From Aromatoleum bremense (lineage in GTDB: Bacteria > Pseudomonadota > Gammaproteobacteria > Burkholderiales > Rhodocyclaceae), in contig NZ_CP059467.1 of assembly GCF_017894365.1 (NCBI RefSeq), forward strand, positions 2,356,001 through 2,420,000: DNA of 64,000 nucleotides. Reading direction: 5' to 3'. This document shows positions 56,465 through 64,000 of the stretch, piece after piece (position 1 is the stretch's first letter; every line of letters starts with the position of its first letter). The notes beneath the pieces are model-generated. The model did no database searches. It saw nothing but the letters and a program-made list of their open reading frames with translations, and had not been told where the DNA came from. The position numbers and the translations under genes are program-made.

Positions 56465-57289
56465 ATGATGATGAACGACCTGATTCACGTGGCTCCCGTT
56501 GCGCAGGCCGAGCGGCACATCGGCGACGTGATCCTCGATCTGCAGGGCATCTCGCTGTCGTTCGGCGGCGTCAAGGCGCTGACGAACATCAGCTTCGACG
56601 TGCGCGAGCACGAGATCCGCTCGATCATCGGCCCGAACGGCGCGGGAAAAAGCTCGATGCTGAACGTCATCAACGGCGTCTATCACCCACAGGAAGGCCG
56701 CATCATGTTCCGCGGCGAGCTGCGCCAGAAGATGGAGCCGCACGTCGCCGCCGCGCAGGGCATCGCGCGCACCTTCCAGAACATCGCGCTGTTCAAGGGC
56801 ATGAGCGTGCTCGACAACATCATGACCGGGCGCAACCTGAAGATGAAATGCAACCTCTTCCAGCACGCGCTGTACTGGGGCCGCGCGCAGAAGGAGGAGA
56901 TCGAGCACCGCCTGAAAGTCGAGGAAGTCATCGATTTCCTCGAGATCCAGGGCATCCGCAAGACGCCGGTCGGGCGGCTGCCGTACGGCCTGCAGAAGCG
57001 CGTCGAGCTCGGTCGCGCGCTCGCCGCCGAGCCGTCGCTGCTGTTGCTCGACGAGCCGATGGCCGGCATGAACGTCGAGGAGAAACAGGACATGTGCCGC
57101 TTCATCCTCGATGTGAACGACCAGTTCGGCACGACGATCGTGCTGATCGAGCACGACATGGGGGTCGTCATGGACATCTCGGATCGCGTCGTCGTGCTCG
57201 ACTACGGCAAGAAGATCGGCGACGGCGCGCCGGACGAGGTCAAGAACAATCCGGAAGTGATCGCCGCCTACCTCGGCACCTCGCATTGA
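56465..57289 (+). CDS. livG: Branched-chain-type ABC transporter ATP-binding protein LivG
   Basis: 274 residues from ATG 56465 (two more ATGs follow directly; GGAGAGGAG upstream). Walker A IIGPNGAGKSSMLNVINGVY, Q-loop ARTFQNIALFKGMSVLDN, a signature region LPYGLQKRVELGRAL (the YGxQ form typical of LivG) and Walker B LLLLDEPMAGMN with the switch His in IEHDMGVVMDIS. With LivF it powers HAAT-type uptake. It follows the synthetase gene after 11 bp. Confidence 0.95.
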   Translation: MMMNDLIHVAPVAQAERHIGDVILDLQGISLSFGGVKALTNISFDVREHEIRSIIGPNGAGKSSMLNVINGVYHPQEGRIMFRGELRQKMEPHVAAAQGIARTFQNIALFKGMSVLDNIMTGRNLKMKCNLFQHALYWGRAQKEEIEHRLKVEEVIDFLEIQGIRKTPVGRLPYGLQKRVELGRALAAEPSLLLLDEPMAGMNVEEKQDMCRFILDVNDQFGTTIVLIEHDMGVVMDISDRVVVLDYGKKIGDGAPDEVKNNPEVIAAYLGTSH

Positions 57290-57320
57290 GCGCGGACAAA
57301 AAAGAGATCGGGAGACAAGG

Positions 57321-58247
57321 ATGGGATTCTTTTTCGAAGTGCTGATCGGTGGCCTGCTGTCGGGCGTGCTGTACGCGCTGGTCGCGCTTGGCTTTGTGCT
57401 GATCTACAAGGCGTCGGGGGTGTTCAACTTCGCCCAGGGCGCGATGGTGTTCTTCGCCGCGCTGACCTTCGTCGGCTTCCAGGAAGTGCTGCCGGGCTGG
57501 ACCGGGCTCGACGCGGACAGCAATGTCGTGTTCTGGCTCGCGTTCGTGCTCGCGCTCGCGGCGATGGTCGTGCTCGGGATCCTGACCGAGAAGGTCGTGC
57601 TGCGCCCGCTCGTGAACCAGCCGCACATCACGCTGTTCATGGCGACGATCGGTCTGACCTTCCTCATCGAGGGGATCGCGCAAGCTTTGTGGGGTGCGAA
57701 CGTGCGGGGGCTCAGCTTAGGCATCGCCGACGAGCCGGTCGGATGGATCATGGAGAGCGCCGACATCCTGGTGTCGAAGTTCGATCTCTTCGCCGCGACG
57801 CTCGCCGGTGCGCTCGTCGCGTCGCTCGCGCTGTTCTTCCAATACACGAAGGTCGGCCGCGCACTGCGGGCGGTCGCCGACGACCACCAGGCGGCGCTGT
57901 CGATCGGCATCCCGCTGCAGCACATCTGGGCGATCGTCTGGGCGGTGGCCGGTTTCGTCGCGCTCGTCGCCGGGCTGATCTGGGGCGCGCGGAGCGGCGT
58001 GCAGTTCGCGCTGACCTTCACCGCGCTGAAGGCGCTGCCGGTGCTGATCCTCGGCGGCTTCACGTCGGTGCCCGGGGCGATCGTCGGCGGGCTGATCATC
58101 GGCGCGTCGGAAAAGCTCGCCGAGGTGTATATCGGTCCGTTCGTCGGCGGCGGCATCGAAGGCTGGTTCCCGTACGTGCTCGCGCTCGGCTTTCTGCTGA
58201 TCCGCCCCGAAGGGCTGTTCGGCGAGCGCCACATCGACAGAGTGTGA
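57321..58247 (+). CDS. livH: Branched-chain-type ABC transporter permease LivH
   Basis: 308 residues, with GGGAGA upstream of ATG 57321. About eight membrane segments; typical starts are LIGGLLSGVLYALVALGFVL and IYKASGVFNFAQGAMVFFAA. A later coupling region reads RALRAVADDHQAALSIGIPL, followed by GLIWGARSGVQFALTFTALK. It forms half of the inner-membrane channel with LivM. The stop abuts a partial copy of the intergenic repeat found at 3671 and 60797. Confidence 0.95.
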   Translation: MGFFFEVLIGGLLSGVLYALVALGFVLIYKASGVFNFAQGAMVFFAALTFVGFQEVLPGWTGLDADSNVVFWLAFVLALAAMVVLGILTEKVVLRPLVNQPHITLFMATIGLTFLIEGIAQALWGANVRGLSLGIADEPVGWIMESADILVSKFDLFAATLAGALVASLALFFQYTKVGRALRAVADDHQAALSIGIPLQHIWAIVWAVAGFVALVAGLIWGARSGVQFALTFTALKALPVLILGGFTSVPGAIVGGLIIGASEKLAEVYIGPFVGGGIEGWFPYVLALGFLLIRPEGLFGERHIDRV

Positions 58248-58273
58248 GCCCCCACGCTTGGGGCGGCCCGGCG
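58248..58273. repeat. Partial copy of the intergenic repeat (after livH)
   Basis: Immediately after the livH TGA, GCCCCC precedes CTTGGGGCGGCCCGGCG (58257-58273), a 17-nt perfect match to 3724-3740. The hairpin part GGAAACGGC/GCCGTTTCC is absent, as if deleted. Confidence 0.55.
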
Positions 58274-58311
58274 GCGGGCGGGTTCCGACTAATGAAATTT
58301 GGAGACAATGC

Positions 58312-59379
58312 ATGCTTTATCGTGAAGCGGGCCAGTTCAAGGTCAGTTACCAGGAGGATCAGCAGATCTTCCCGATCCGCCAGGACAGGGTCGGGTTCAT
58401 CGCGATCCTCGGCTTCTTCTTCCTCGTCCTGCCGTTTCTCGCCAGCGAGTACTGGCTTCAGGCGATCCTCATCCCGGTGCTGATCTTCTCGCTCGCCGCG
58501 ATCGGTCTGAATATCCTCACCGGCTATGCCGGCCAGCTGTCGCTCGGTTCGGCGGCGTTCATGGCGGTCGGCGCGTTCGGCGCGTACAACTTCATGCTGC
58601 GCGTCGACGGCATGCCGTTCCTCGTCGCGCTGGCGATCGGCGGGCTGTGCGCGGCGGTGGTCGGCGTCGCGTTCGGCCTGCCGAGCCTGCGCATCAAGGG
58701 TTTCTACCTCGCGGTGGCGACGCTCGCGGCGCAGTTCTTCATCGTCTGGGCGCTGGTGAAGTTCCCGTGGTTCTCGAACAACTCGTCCTCGGGCGTGATT
58801 TCCGCGCAGCAGATCGAGATCCTCGGCTTCGCGTTCGATACGCCGGTGTCGAAATACCTGCTGACGCTCGGCATCGTCGCGGTGCTCGCGCTCGCCGCGA
58901 AGAATCTCGTGCGCAGCACAACGGGGCGCTCATGGATGGCGGTGCGCGACATGGACGTGGCGGCCGAAGTCATCGGCATCCGGCCGATGTTCGCGAAGCT
59001 GTCGGCATTCGCGGTGTCGTCGTTCTATTGCGGCGTCGCCGGCGCGCTGTACGCGTACGCCTACCTCGGCACGGTCGAGCCGGAAGGCTTCAACCTCGAC
59101 CTATCGTTCAAGATCCTGTTCATGATCATCATCGGTGGTGTCGGTTCGATCATGGGCTCCTTCCTCGGTGCGGCGTTCATCGTGCTGCTGCCGATCTTCC
59201 TGAACGTCACGATGCACTCGCTGTTTGCCGGCTCGATGCCGGCGGGGCTCGGCTCAAACCTCGAACTGATCATCTTCGGTGGCCTGATCATCTTTTTCCT
59301 CATCGTCGAGCCGCACGGACTCGCGCGGCTGTGGCAGATCGGCAAGGAAAAGCTGCGGCTGTGGCCATTCCCGCACTGA
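58312..59379 (+). CDS. livM: Branched-chain-type ABC transporter permease LivM
   Basis: 355 residues from ATG 58312, with GGAGA upstream. About nine membrane segments. Family stretches: AIGLNILTGYAGQLSLGSAA, AFGLPSLRIKGFYLAVATLA, and the coupling helix MAVRDMDVAAEVIGIRPMFA. A cytoplasmic N-terminal stretch of about 35 residues precedes the first membrane segment. It pairs with LivH. The C-terminal end GLARLWQIGKEKLRLWPFPH is positively charged. Confidence 0.94.
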   Translation: MLYREAGQFKVSYQEDQQIFPIRQDRVGFIAILGFFFLVLPFLASEYWLQAILIPVLIFSLAAIGLNILTGYAGQLSLGSAAFMAVGAFGAYNFMLRVDGMPFLVALAIGGLCAAVVGVAFGLPSLRIKGFYLAVATLAAQFFIVWALVKFPWFSNNSSSGVISAQQIEILGFAFDTPVSKYLLTLGIVAVLALAAKNLVRSTTGRSWMAVRDMDVAAEVIGIRPMFAKLSAFAVSSFYCGVAGALYAYAYLGTVEPEGFNLDLSFKILFMIIIGGVGSIMGSFLGAAFIVLLPIFLNVTMHSLFAGSMPAGLGSNLELIIFGGLIIFFLIVEPHGLARLWQIGKEKLRLWPFPH

Positions 59380-59473
59380 GTATCGAACCCTCGAATACCG
59401 GCCCGCAAGGGGGGGCGCCGGCCGGCGGTCAAGGTAGAACGCAGCACCATTACACACAAGAAGAGGAGGCAAC

Positions 59474-60796
59474 ATGAAACTGAAGCACACCGCACTGATC
59501 GGCGCCGCTGTCGCCGGATTGCTCGCCACCGGCTATGCCGCGGCCCAGGAACAGTTCATCGGCCTGCCGAGCTACCGCGTCGGCCCGTTCGGCGCGAATG
59601 GCGCGTCGCTGTATGGTGGCTGGATCGACTACATGGCGATGATCAACGCGCGCGACGGCGGCATCAACGGCGTCAAGCTGACGTGGGAAGAGTGCGAAAC
59701 CGAATACAACAACGCGCGCGGCGTCGAATGCTACGAGCGGCTGAAGACGAAGGGCGCGACCGGCAACACGGTGTTCCAGCCGCTGTCGACGGGCATCACC
59801 TACTCGGTGCTCGAGAAAGTCGCGCAGGACAAGATCCCGATGGTGACGATCGGCTACGGCCGTACCGACGCCGCCGACGGGCGCGTCTTCCCGTGGGTCT
59901 TCCCGATGATCTCGACGTACTGGACGCAGGCGTCCGCGATCATCAACTACCTCGGCACCAGGGAAGGCGGCATCGACAAGCTGAAGGGCAAGAAGATCGG
60001 CCTGCTGTACCACGACTCGGCGTACGGCAAGGAGTCGCACGCGATCCTCGACAAGCTCGCGGCGAAGCACGGCTTCACGGTCGAGAAGATCGCGGTGGCG
60101 AACCCTGGCAACGAGCAGCAGGCGCAGTGGCTGCAGATCCGCCAGATGAAGCCGGACTACGTGATCCTGTGGGGCTGGGGCGTGATGAACCCGACCGCGC
60201 TGCGCACCGCGGCCAAGACCGGCTATTCGCGCGAGAAGATCGTCGGCGTATGGTGGTCGGGCTCCGAGGAGGACACGATCCCCGCGGGCGACGCGGCAAA
60301 AGGCTACACCGCGGCCGGCTTCAACGTCGCCGGGACGAACTATCCGGTCGTGCAGGAGATCCAGAAGCACGTCTATGCGAAGAACGCCGGCAACATGGCC
60401 GACAAGGACCGCGTCGGCTCGGTGCTCTACAACCGCGGCGTGGTGCACGGCATCATCACCGTCGAGGCGATCCGCAAGGCGCAGGAAAAATACGGCAAGG
60501 GCAAGCCGGTGACGGGCGAGCAGGTGCGCTGGGGTTTCGAGAACCTGGACATCGACAACGCGCGGCTGACCCAACTCGGCGCCGCCGGCTTCATGCCGGA
60601 TCTGAAGATCACCTGCGCCGATCATGAAGGCGCGGGAAAAGTGAAGTTCCAGCAGTGGGACGGCACGAAATGGAAAGTCGTCACCGACTGGATCCAGGGC
60701 GACCAGTCCGTCGTGCGCCCGATGATCGAGGAGTCGGCCGCGGCCTACGCGAAGGAAAAGGGCATCACGCCGCGCGACTGCTCGAAGGAGAACTGA
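59474..60796 (+). CDS. ABC transporter substrate-binding protein (LivJ/LivK-like)
   Basis: 440 residues. Signal peptide MKLKHTALIGAAVAGLLATG ending YAAAQEQ. A type I periplasmic-binding fold is evident: LPSYRVGPFGANGASLYGGW, INARDGGINGVKLTWEECET, KLKGKKIGLLYHDSAYGKES and AGTNYPVVQEIQKHVY. It is longer than classic LivJ/K (about 370) and belongs to the group linked with acyl-CoA ligases and aromatic- or fatty-acid-type substrates. It delivers ligand to LivHM in the periplasm. A long repeat lies directly after its stop and before livF. Confidence 0.9.
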   Translation: MKLKHTALIGAAVAGLLATGYAAAQEQFIGLPSYRVGPFGANGASLYGGWIDYMAMINARDGGINGVKLTWEECETEYNNARGVECYERLKTKGATGNTVFQPLSTGITYSVLEKVAQDKIPMVTIGYGRTDAADGRVFPWVFPMISTYWTQASAIINYLGTREGGIDKLKGKKIGLLYHDSAYGKESHAILDKLAAKHGFTVEKIAVANPGNEQQAQWLQIRQMKPDYVILWGWGVMNPTALRTAAKTGYSREKIVGVWWSGSEEDTIPAGDAAKGYTAAGFNVAGTNYPVVQEIQKHVYAKNAGNMADKDRVGSVLYNRGVVHGIITVEAIRKAQEKYGKGKPVTGEQVRWGFENLDIDNARLTQLGAAGFMPDLKITCADHEGAGKVKFQQWDGTKWKVVTDWIQGDQSVVRPMIEESAAAYAKEKGITPRDCSKEN

Positions 60797-60880
60797 GCGC
60801 CCCCAGGAAACGGCTTTGCCGTTTCCGCCCCCCGCGGGGGACAAGAAAACTTGGGGGTGGCCCGGCGTTTTCTTGAGAGC
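60797..60880. repeat. 84-nt intergenic repeat, copy B (after binding-protein gene)
   Basis: Begins at the base after the TGA and matches 3671-3753 nearly throughout, including the GGAAACGGC/GCCGTTTCC hairpin (9 bp, TTT loop) and CAAGAAAAC/GTTTTCTTG arms. Here it lies inside an operon, between the abundant binding protein and livF, where it could attenuate transcription or protect the upstream mRNA. Confidence 0.8.
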
Positions 60881-60963
60881 GCAACGGACGGCGGGCGGGG
60901 TTTCTCCACTCGTCGCCGGTTCAGGCGCCCCGGGGCGCAGACCACAACAGGCGAAGACACAGC

Positions 60964-61806
60964 ATGCAGACGAATACAGCCGCGGCCCCTGCCGTGCCGG
61001 CAGCAGCGCCGTACCTTAGCATCAACAACGTCGAGGTCATCTACGACCACGTGATCCTCGTGCTCAAGGGTGTGTCGCTCGACGTGCCGAAAGGCCGCAT
61101 CGTCGCGCTGCTCGGCGCGAACGGTGCGGGCAAATCGACGACGCTGAAGTCGATCTCGAACCTGCTCGGCGCCGAGCGCGGCGACGTGACGAAAGGCAGC
61201 ATCGAATTCAAGGGCGCGCGCATCGACCAGATGACGCCCAACGACCTCGTCCGGCGCGGCGTGATCCAGGTCATGGAAGGCCGCCACTGCTTCGGCCACC
61301 TGACGATCGAGGAGAACCTGCTGACCGGGGCCTATACGCGCTCGATCTCGCGCACCGAGCTGAAGGACAGCCTCGAGAAGGTTTACCACTACTTTCCGCG
61401 GCTGAAACAGCGGCGCATGTCGCAGGCCGGCTATACGTCGGGCGGTGAGCAGCAGATGTGCGCGATCGGCCGCGCGCTGATGGCCAAGCCCGAGATGATC
61501 CTGCTCGACGAGCCGTCGATGGGCCTTGCGCCGCAGATCGTCGAGGAGATCTTCGAGATCGTGAAGGACCTGAACGTGAAGGAGCAGGTGAGCTTCCTGC
61601 TCGCCGAGCAGAACACGATGGTTGCGCTGCGTTACGCCGACTATGGCTACATCATGGAAAACGGCCGCATCGTGATGGAAGGCGAAGCCAAGGGCCTGGC
61701 CGACAACGAGGACGTCAAGGAGTTCTACCTCGGCCTGTCGGGCGAGGGGAGGAAGAGCTTCCGCGATGTGAAGCATTACCGCCGGCGCAAGCGCTGGCTT
61801 TCTTGA
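60964..61806 (+). CDS. livF: Branched-chain-type ABC transporter ATP-binding protein LivF
   Basis: 280 residues. Walker A LLGANGAGKSTTLKSISNLL, Q-loop-type VIQVMEGRHCFGHLTIEENL, signature YTSGGEQQMCAIGRALMA and Walker B MILLDEPSMGLAPQIVEE. It carries an Ala/Pro-rich N-terminal extension and a basic C-terminal tail (VKHYRRRKRWLS) beyond the usual LivF length (about 240). It is the second ATPase of the importer. The upstream ribosome-binding site is weak (AGGCGAAG), and a long repeat separates it from the binding-protein gene. Confidence 0.93.
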   Translation: MQTNTAAAPAVPAAAPYLSINNVEVIYDHVILVLKGVSLDVPKGRIVALLGANGAGKSTTLKSISNLLGAERGDVTKGSIEFKGARIDQMTPNDLVRRGVIQVMEGRHCFGHLTIEENLLTGAYTRSISRTELKDSLEKVYHYFPRLKQRRMSQAGYTSGGEQQMCAIGRALMAKPEMILLDEPSMGLAPQIVEEIFEIVKDLNVKEQVSFLLAEQNTMVALRYADYGYIMENGRIVMEGEAKGLADNEDVKEFYLGLSGEGRKSFRDVKHYRRRKRWLS

Positions 61807-61877
61807 GCGCGGACGGCCGAGGAGCCAGCGTGACGGCCGCGCGCCTGATCCGGTCGTCTTTCCGTACCAAGGACTTA

Positions 61878-63113
61878 ATGATGAACTTCTACGACGCCCG
61901 AGAAACCCGTGATCCCGCCGCGCGCGAACGCGAGCTGTTCGCTCGCCTGCCGGCGCAGCTCGCCCATGCGAAGGCAAATGCGCCGGCTTTCGCGAAGCTG
62001 CTCGACGGGGTCAACGCGGACGCGGTGACGAGCCGCGAAGCGCTCGCGAAGCTGCCGGTGACCCGCAAGTCCGAACTACTCGAACGCCAGAAGGCGGCGC
62101 GCCCGTTCGGCGGCTTCGCGACGACGCGCTGGGGCGCCGGCTGCCGCCGCGTGTTCGCGTCGCCCGGTCCGCTGTACGAGCCGGAGGGCGCGCGGCCCGA
62201 CTATTACCGCATCGCGCGGGCGTTGTTCGCAGCCGGTTTCGGTGAAGGCGACCTCGTGCACAACACGTTCTCGTACCATTTCACGCCGGCCGGCTCGATG
62301 ATGGAAACCGCCGCGCACGCGCTCGGCTGCACGGTGTTCCCGGCCGGCACCGGTCAGACCGAGCAGCAGGTGGCGGCGCTCGCGGATTTGCGGCCGAACG
62401 CGTATGTCGGCACGCCGTCTTTCCTGCGCATCATCCTCGAGCGCGCCGATGAACTCGGCGTCGCCCACAGTTTCACGAAAGCTCTCGTCTCCGGCGAGGC
62501 CTTTCCGCCGAGCCTGCGTGAGGCGTTCGCGGCGCGCGGCATTCCGGCATTCCAGGCCTACGCGACGGCCGACGTCGGGCTGATCGCATACGAGACGCCG
62601 GCGCGCGACGGCATGGTCGTCGACGAGGACGTCGTGCTCGAGATCGTCCGCCCCGGTACCGGCGACCCGGTCGCCCCCGGCGAAGTCGGTGAAGTCGTCG
62701 TCACGACCTTCAACCCGGACTATCCGCTGATCCGTTTCGGCACCGGCGACCTCTCCGCGCTGTGGCCGGGGACGTCGCCATGCGGACGCACAAACGTGCG
62801 GATCCGGGGTTGGATGGGGCGCGCCGACCAGACGACCAAAGTGAAGGGCATGTTCGTGCATCCGGGCCAGATCGCCGACGTCGTGCGGCGCCATCCCGAA
62901 GTCAGGCGCGCGCGCCTCGTCGTCGACAACCCGGATCTGACCGACCGCATGATCCTGCATTGCGAGGTCGAGCAGGCCCAAGCGGGCCTCGACGCGGCGC
63001 TCGCGGCGAGCATCCGCGAGCTGACAAAGCTGCGCGGCGAAGTGAGCTTCTGCGCGCCCGGCAGCCTGGCCAACGACGGCAAGGTCATCGACGACGTGCG
63101 CACGTATGAGTGA
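61878..63113 (+). CDS. PaaK-like phenylacetate-CoA ligase family protein with altered P-loop
   Basis: 411 residues from ATG 61878 (AAGGA upstream); an in-frame GTG 61830 with GAGGAG is an alternative. The family resemblance includes ARETRDPAARERELFARLPA near the start, HNTFSYHFTPAGSMMETAAH, YVGTPSFLRIILERADELGV and TTFNPDYPLIRFGTGDLSAL. The ATP P-loop of true ligases (SSGTTG-type) is replaced by VFASPGPLYEPEGARPD. The C-terminal DGKVIDDVRTYE keeps a lysine. It may be a ligase subfamily with a different loop, or a non-adenylating homologue. Operon context implies action on the transported acid. Confidence 0.82.
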   Translation: MMNFYDARETRDPAARERELFARLPAQLAHAKANAPAFAKLLDGVNADAVTSREALAKLPVTRKSELLERQKAARPFGGFATTRWGAGCRRVFASPGPLYEPEGARPDYYRIARALFAAGFGEGDLVHNTFSYHFTPAGSMMETAAHALGCTVFPAGTGQTEQQVAALADLRPNAYVGTPSFLRIILERADELGVAHSFTKALVSGEAFPPSLREAFAARGIPAFQAYATADVGLIAYETPARDGMVVDEDVVLEIVRPGTGDPVAPGEVGEVVVTTFNPDYPLIRFGTGDLSALWPGTSPCGRTNVRIRGWMGRADQTTKVKGMFVHPGQIADVVRRHPEVRRARLVVDNPDLTDRMILHCEVEQAQAGLDAALAASIRELTKLRGEVSFCAPGSLANDGKVIDDVRTYE

Positions 63114-63187
63114 GCGTCATGGTGCGGGACGCGCGCCGCGGCCGGCTAGAATGACGCCTCCGATCCCTTTCCGGTAATCCGCAAAGC

Positions 63188-64000
63188 ATGCGACCGAAAC
63201 CCCTGCACGGCCTGCGCGTCCTCGATCTCACACGCCTTCTGCCCGGCCCGCTCGCGACCCAGCACCTGGCCGATTACGGCGCCGAAGTCATCAAGATCGA
63301 AGACACCGGCGCCGGCGACTACGCGCGCACGATGGGTGCGATGAACGGCGCGACGAGCTATTTCTACCAGGTCGTCAATCGCGGCAAGAAGAGCCTGCGC
63401 CTCGACCTCAAGAACCAGGCGGGACGCGCGCTGTTCCTGCGCCTCGTTGCAACCGCCGACGTCGTCGTCGAAGGCTTCCGCCCCGGCGTCATGGACAAGC
63501 TCGGCCTCGGCTACGATACGCTCGCCGAGGCAAAACCGGCGATCGTCTACTGCAGCATCTCCGGCTACGGCCAGACCGGCCCGTACGCGCAGCGCGCCGG
63601 CCATGACATCAACTATCTCGGCTATTCCGGCGTGCTCGACCAGATCGGCGTGGCTGGAGGGCCGCCAGCGATCCCCAACCTGCAGATCGGCGACCTGCTC
63701 GGCGGCAGCCTGTCCGCGCTGCTCGGTCTGCTCGTTGCGGTCATCGATGCGAAGGCGACCGGGCGTGGTCGCCATGTGGACGTCGCGATGACCGACGCGG
63801 CGCTCGCGCATGCAATCTTTCCGCTCGTCGAGGTGCTCGCGCATGGCGGCGTGCGCCCGCGCGGCAAGGACCTGCTGACGGGCGGCGTGCCGTGCTACGG
63901 CGTGTATGAGACCGCCGACGGACGCCACATGGCGGTCGGCGCGCTCGAGGAGAAATTCTGGCTGCTGGTGTGCGACACGCTCGGCCGGCCCGATCTGAAG
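63188..64000 (+). CDS. CoA-transferase family III protein, alpha-methylacyl-CoA racemase-like, partial at right edge
   Basis: 271 residues are visible, and the gene continues beyond the window. The start MRPKPLHGLRVLDLTRLLPG and DYGAEVIKIEDTGAGDYART are typical of CaiB/BaiF proteins. YGQTGPYAQRAGHDINYLGY carries the GHDINY motif, the His-containing site characteristic of alpha-methylacyl-CoA racemase, and NLQIGDLLGGSLSALLGLL supplies the second-site Asp. It would racemise 2-methyl-branched acyl-CoA thioesters. It lies 74 bp after the PaaK-like gene on the same strand. Confidence 0.85.
   Translation, partial: MRPKPLHGLRVLDLTRLLPGPLATQHLADYGAEVIKIEDTGAGDYARTMGAMNGATSYFYQVVNRGKKSLRLDLKNQAGRALFLRLVATADVVVEGFRPGVMDKLGLGYDTLAEAKPAIVYCSISGYGQTGPYAQRAGHDINYLGYSGVLDQIGVAGGPPAIPNLQIGDLLGGSLSALLGLLVAVIDAKATGRGRHVDVAMTDAALAHAIFPLVEVLAHGGVRPRGKDLLTGGVPCYGVYETADGRHMAVGALEEKFWLLVCDTLGRPDLK

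Overview
The window reads as one high-G+C chromosomal segment of a metabolically versatile betaproteobacterium. The gene set (complete Tad pilus locus, methylmalonyl-CoA pathway, isobutyryl-CoA mutase fusion, branched-chain-type ABC transporter with acyl-CoA ligases and a racemase) fits Rhodocyclales such as Azoarcus, Aromatoleum or Thauera. That assignment is inference from gene content and style; no rRNA gene or other phylogenetic marker is present.

Layout. 1-3.7 kb: the start of a DUF4118 (KdpD-like) sensor running off the left edge, an enoyl-CoA hydratase-family gene, and divergently a DUF485-actP acetate symporter pair. 3.9-17.5 kb: a one-strand Tad/Flp pilus locus, read from two Flp pilins through prepilin peptidase, an unexpected AAA+ ATPase, RcpC/RcpA, lipoprotein, TadG, two TadE-like pseudopilins, TadZ, TadA, TadB, TadC and a TPR lipoprotein. 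17.9-24.4 kb: a receiver-only regulator, decayed Rpn-family nuclease fragments around a HicAB module, a secreted subtilase, and a NarL/NarX-like pair whose kinase has an atypical G1 box. 24.5-36.5 kb: fumarase C, a GntR regulator divergent from methylmalonyl-CoA mutase, MeaB, propionyl-CoA carboxylase beta and alpha, a KamA-like radical SAM enzyme and a VOC/epimerase-like protein. Together these carry propionyl-CoA to succinyl-CoA and on to malate.

36.6-41.7 kb is accessory: a NimR/NimT-like regulator-exporter pair, a lower-G+C secreted orphan, frameshifted remnants resembling Cas6 and an AbrB antitoxin, and a RhuM-Fic fusion. 41.8-49.4 kb: an OmpR-type regulator with a PAS hybrid kinase, an AraC regulator, and the fused mutase IcmF. 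49.5-54.1 kb: a J-domain protein, a GAF-GGDEF-EAL protein, DedA and a DUF4124 protein. 54.5-64 kb: an operon of acyl-CoA synthetase, LivG, LivH, LivM, binding protein, LivF, PaaK-like protein and an alpha-methylacyl-CoA racemase-like gene running off the right edge. It looks like an import-and-activate system for a branched or aromatic carboxylic acid.

Most notable non-coding structure: (i) a diverged duplicate of the pccA 5' end just upstream of pccA, with a 17-bp perfect inverted repeat enclosing the real start codon; (ii) an intergenic repeat of about 84 nt lying immediately after two unrelated stop codons (3671 and 60797), with a partial copy at 58248; (iii) a long imperfect hairpin plus 9-bp tandem repeats between mcm and meaB. 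No CRISPR array, tRNA, rRNA or complete insertion sequence was seen. No searches could be run; family names come from reading motifs.
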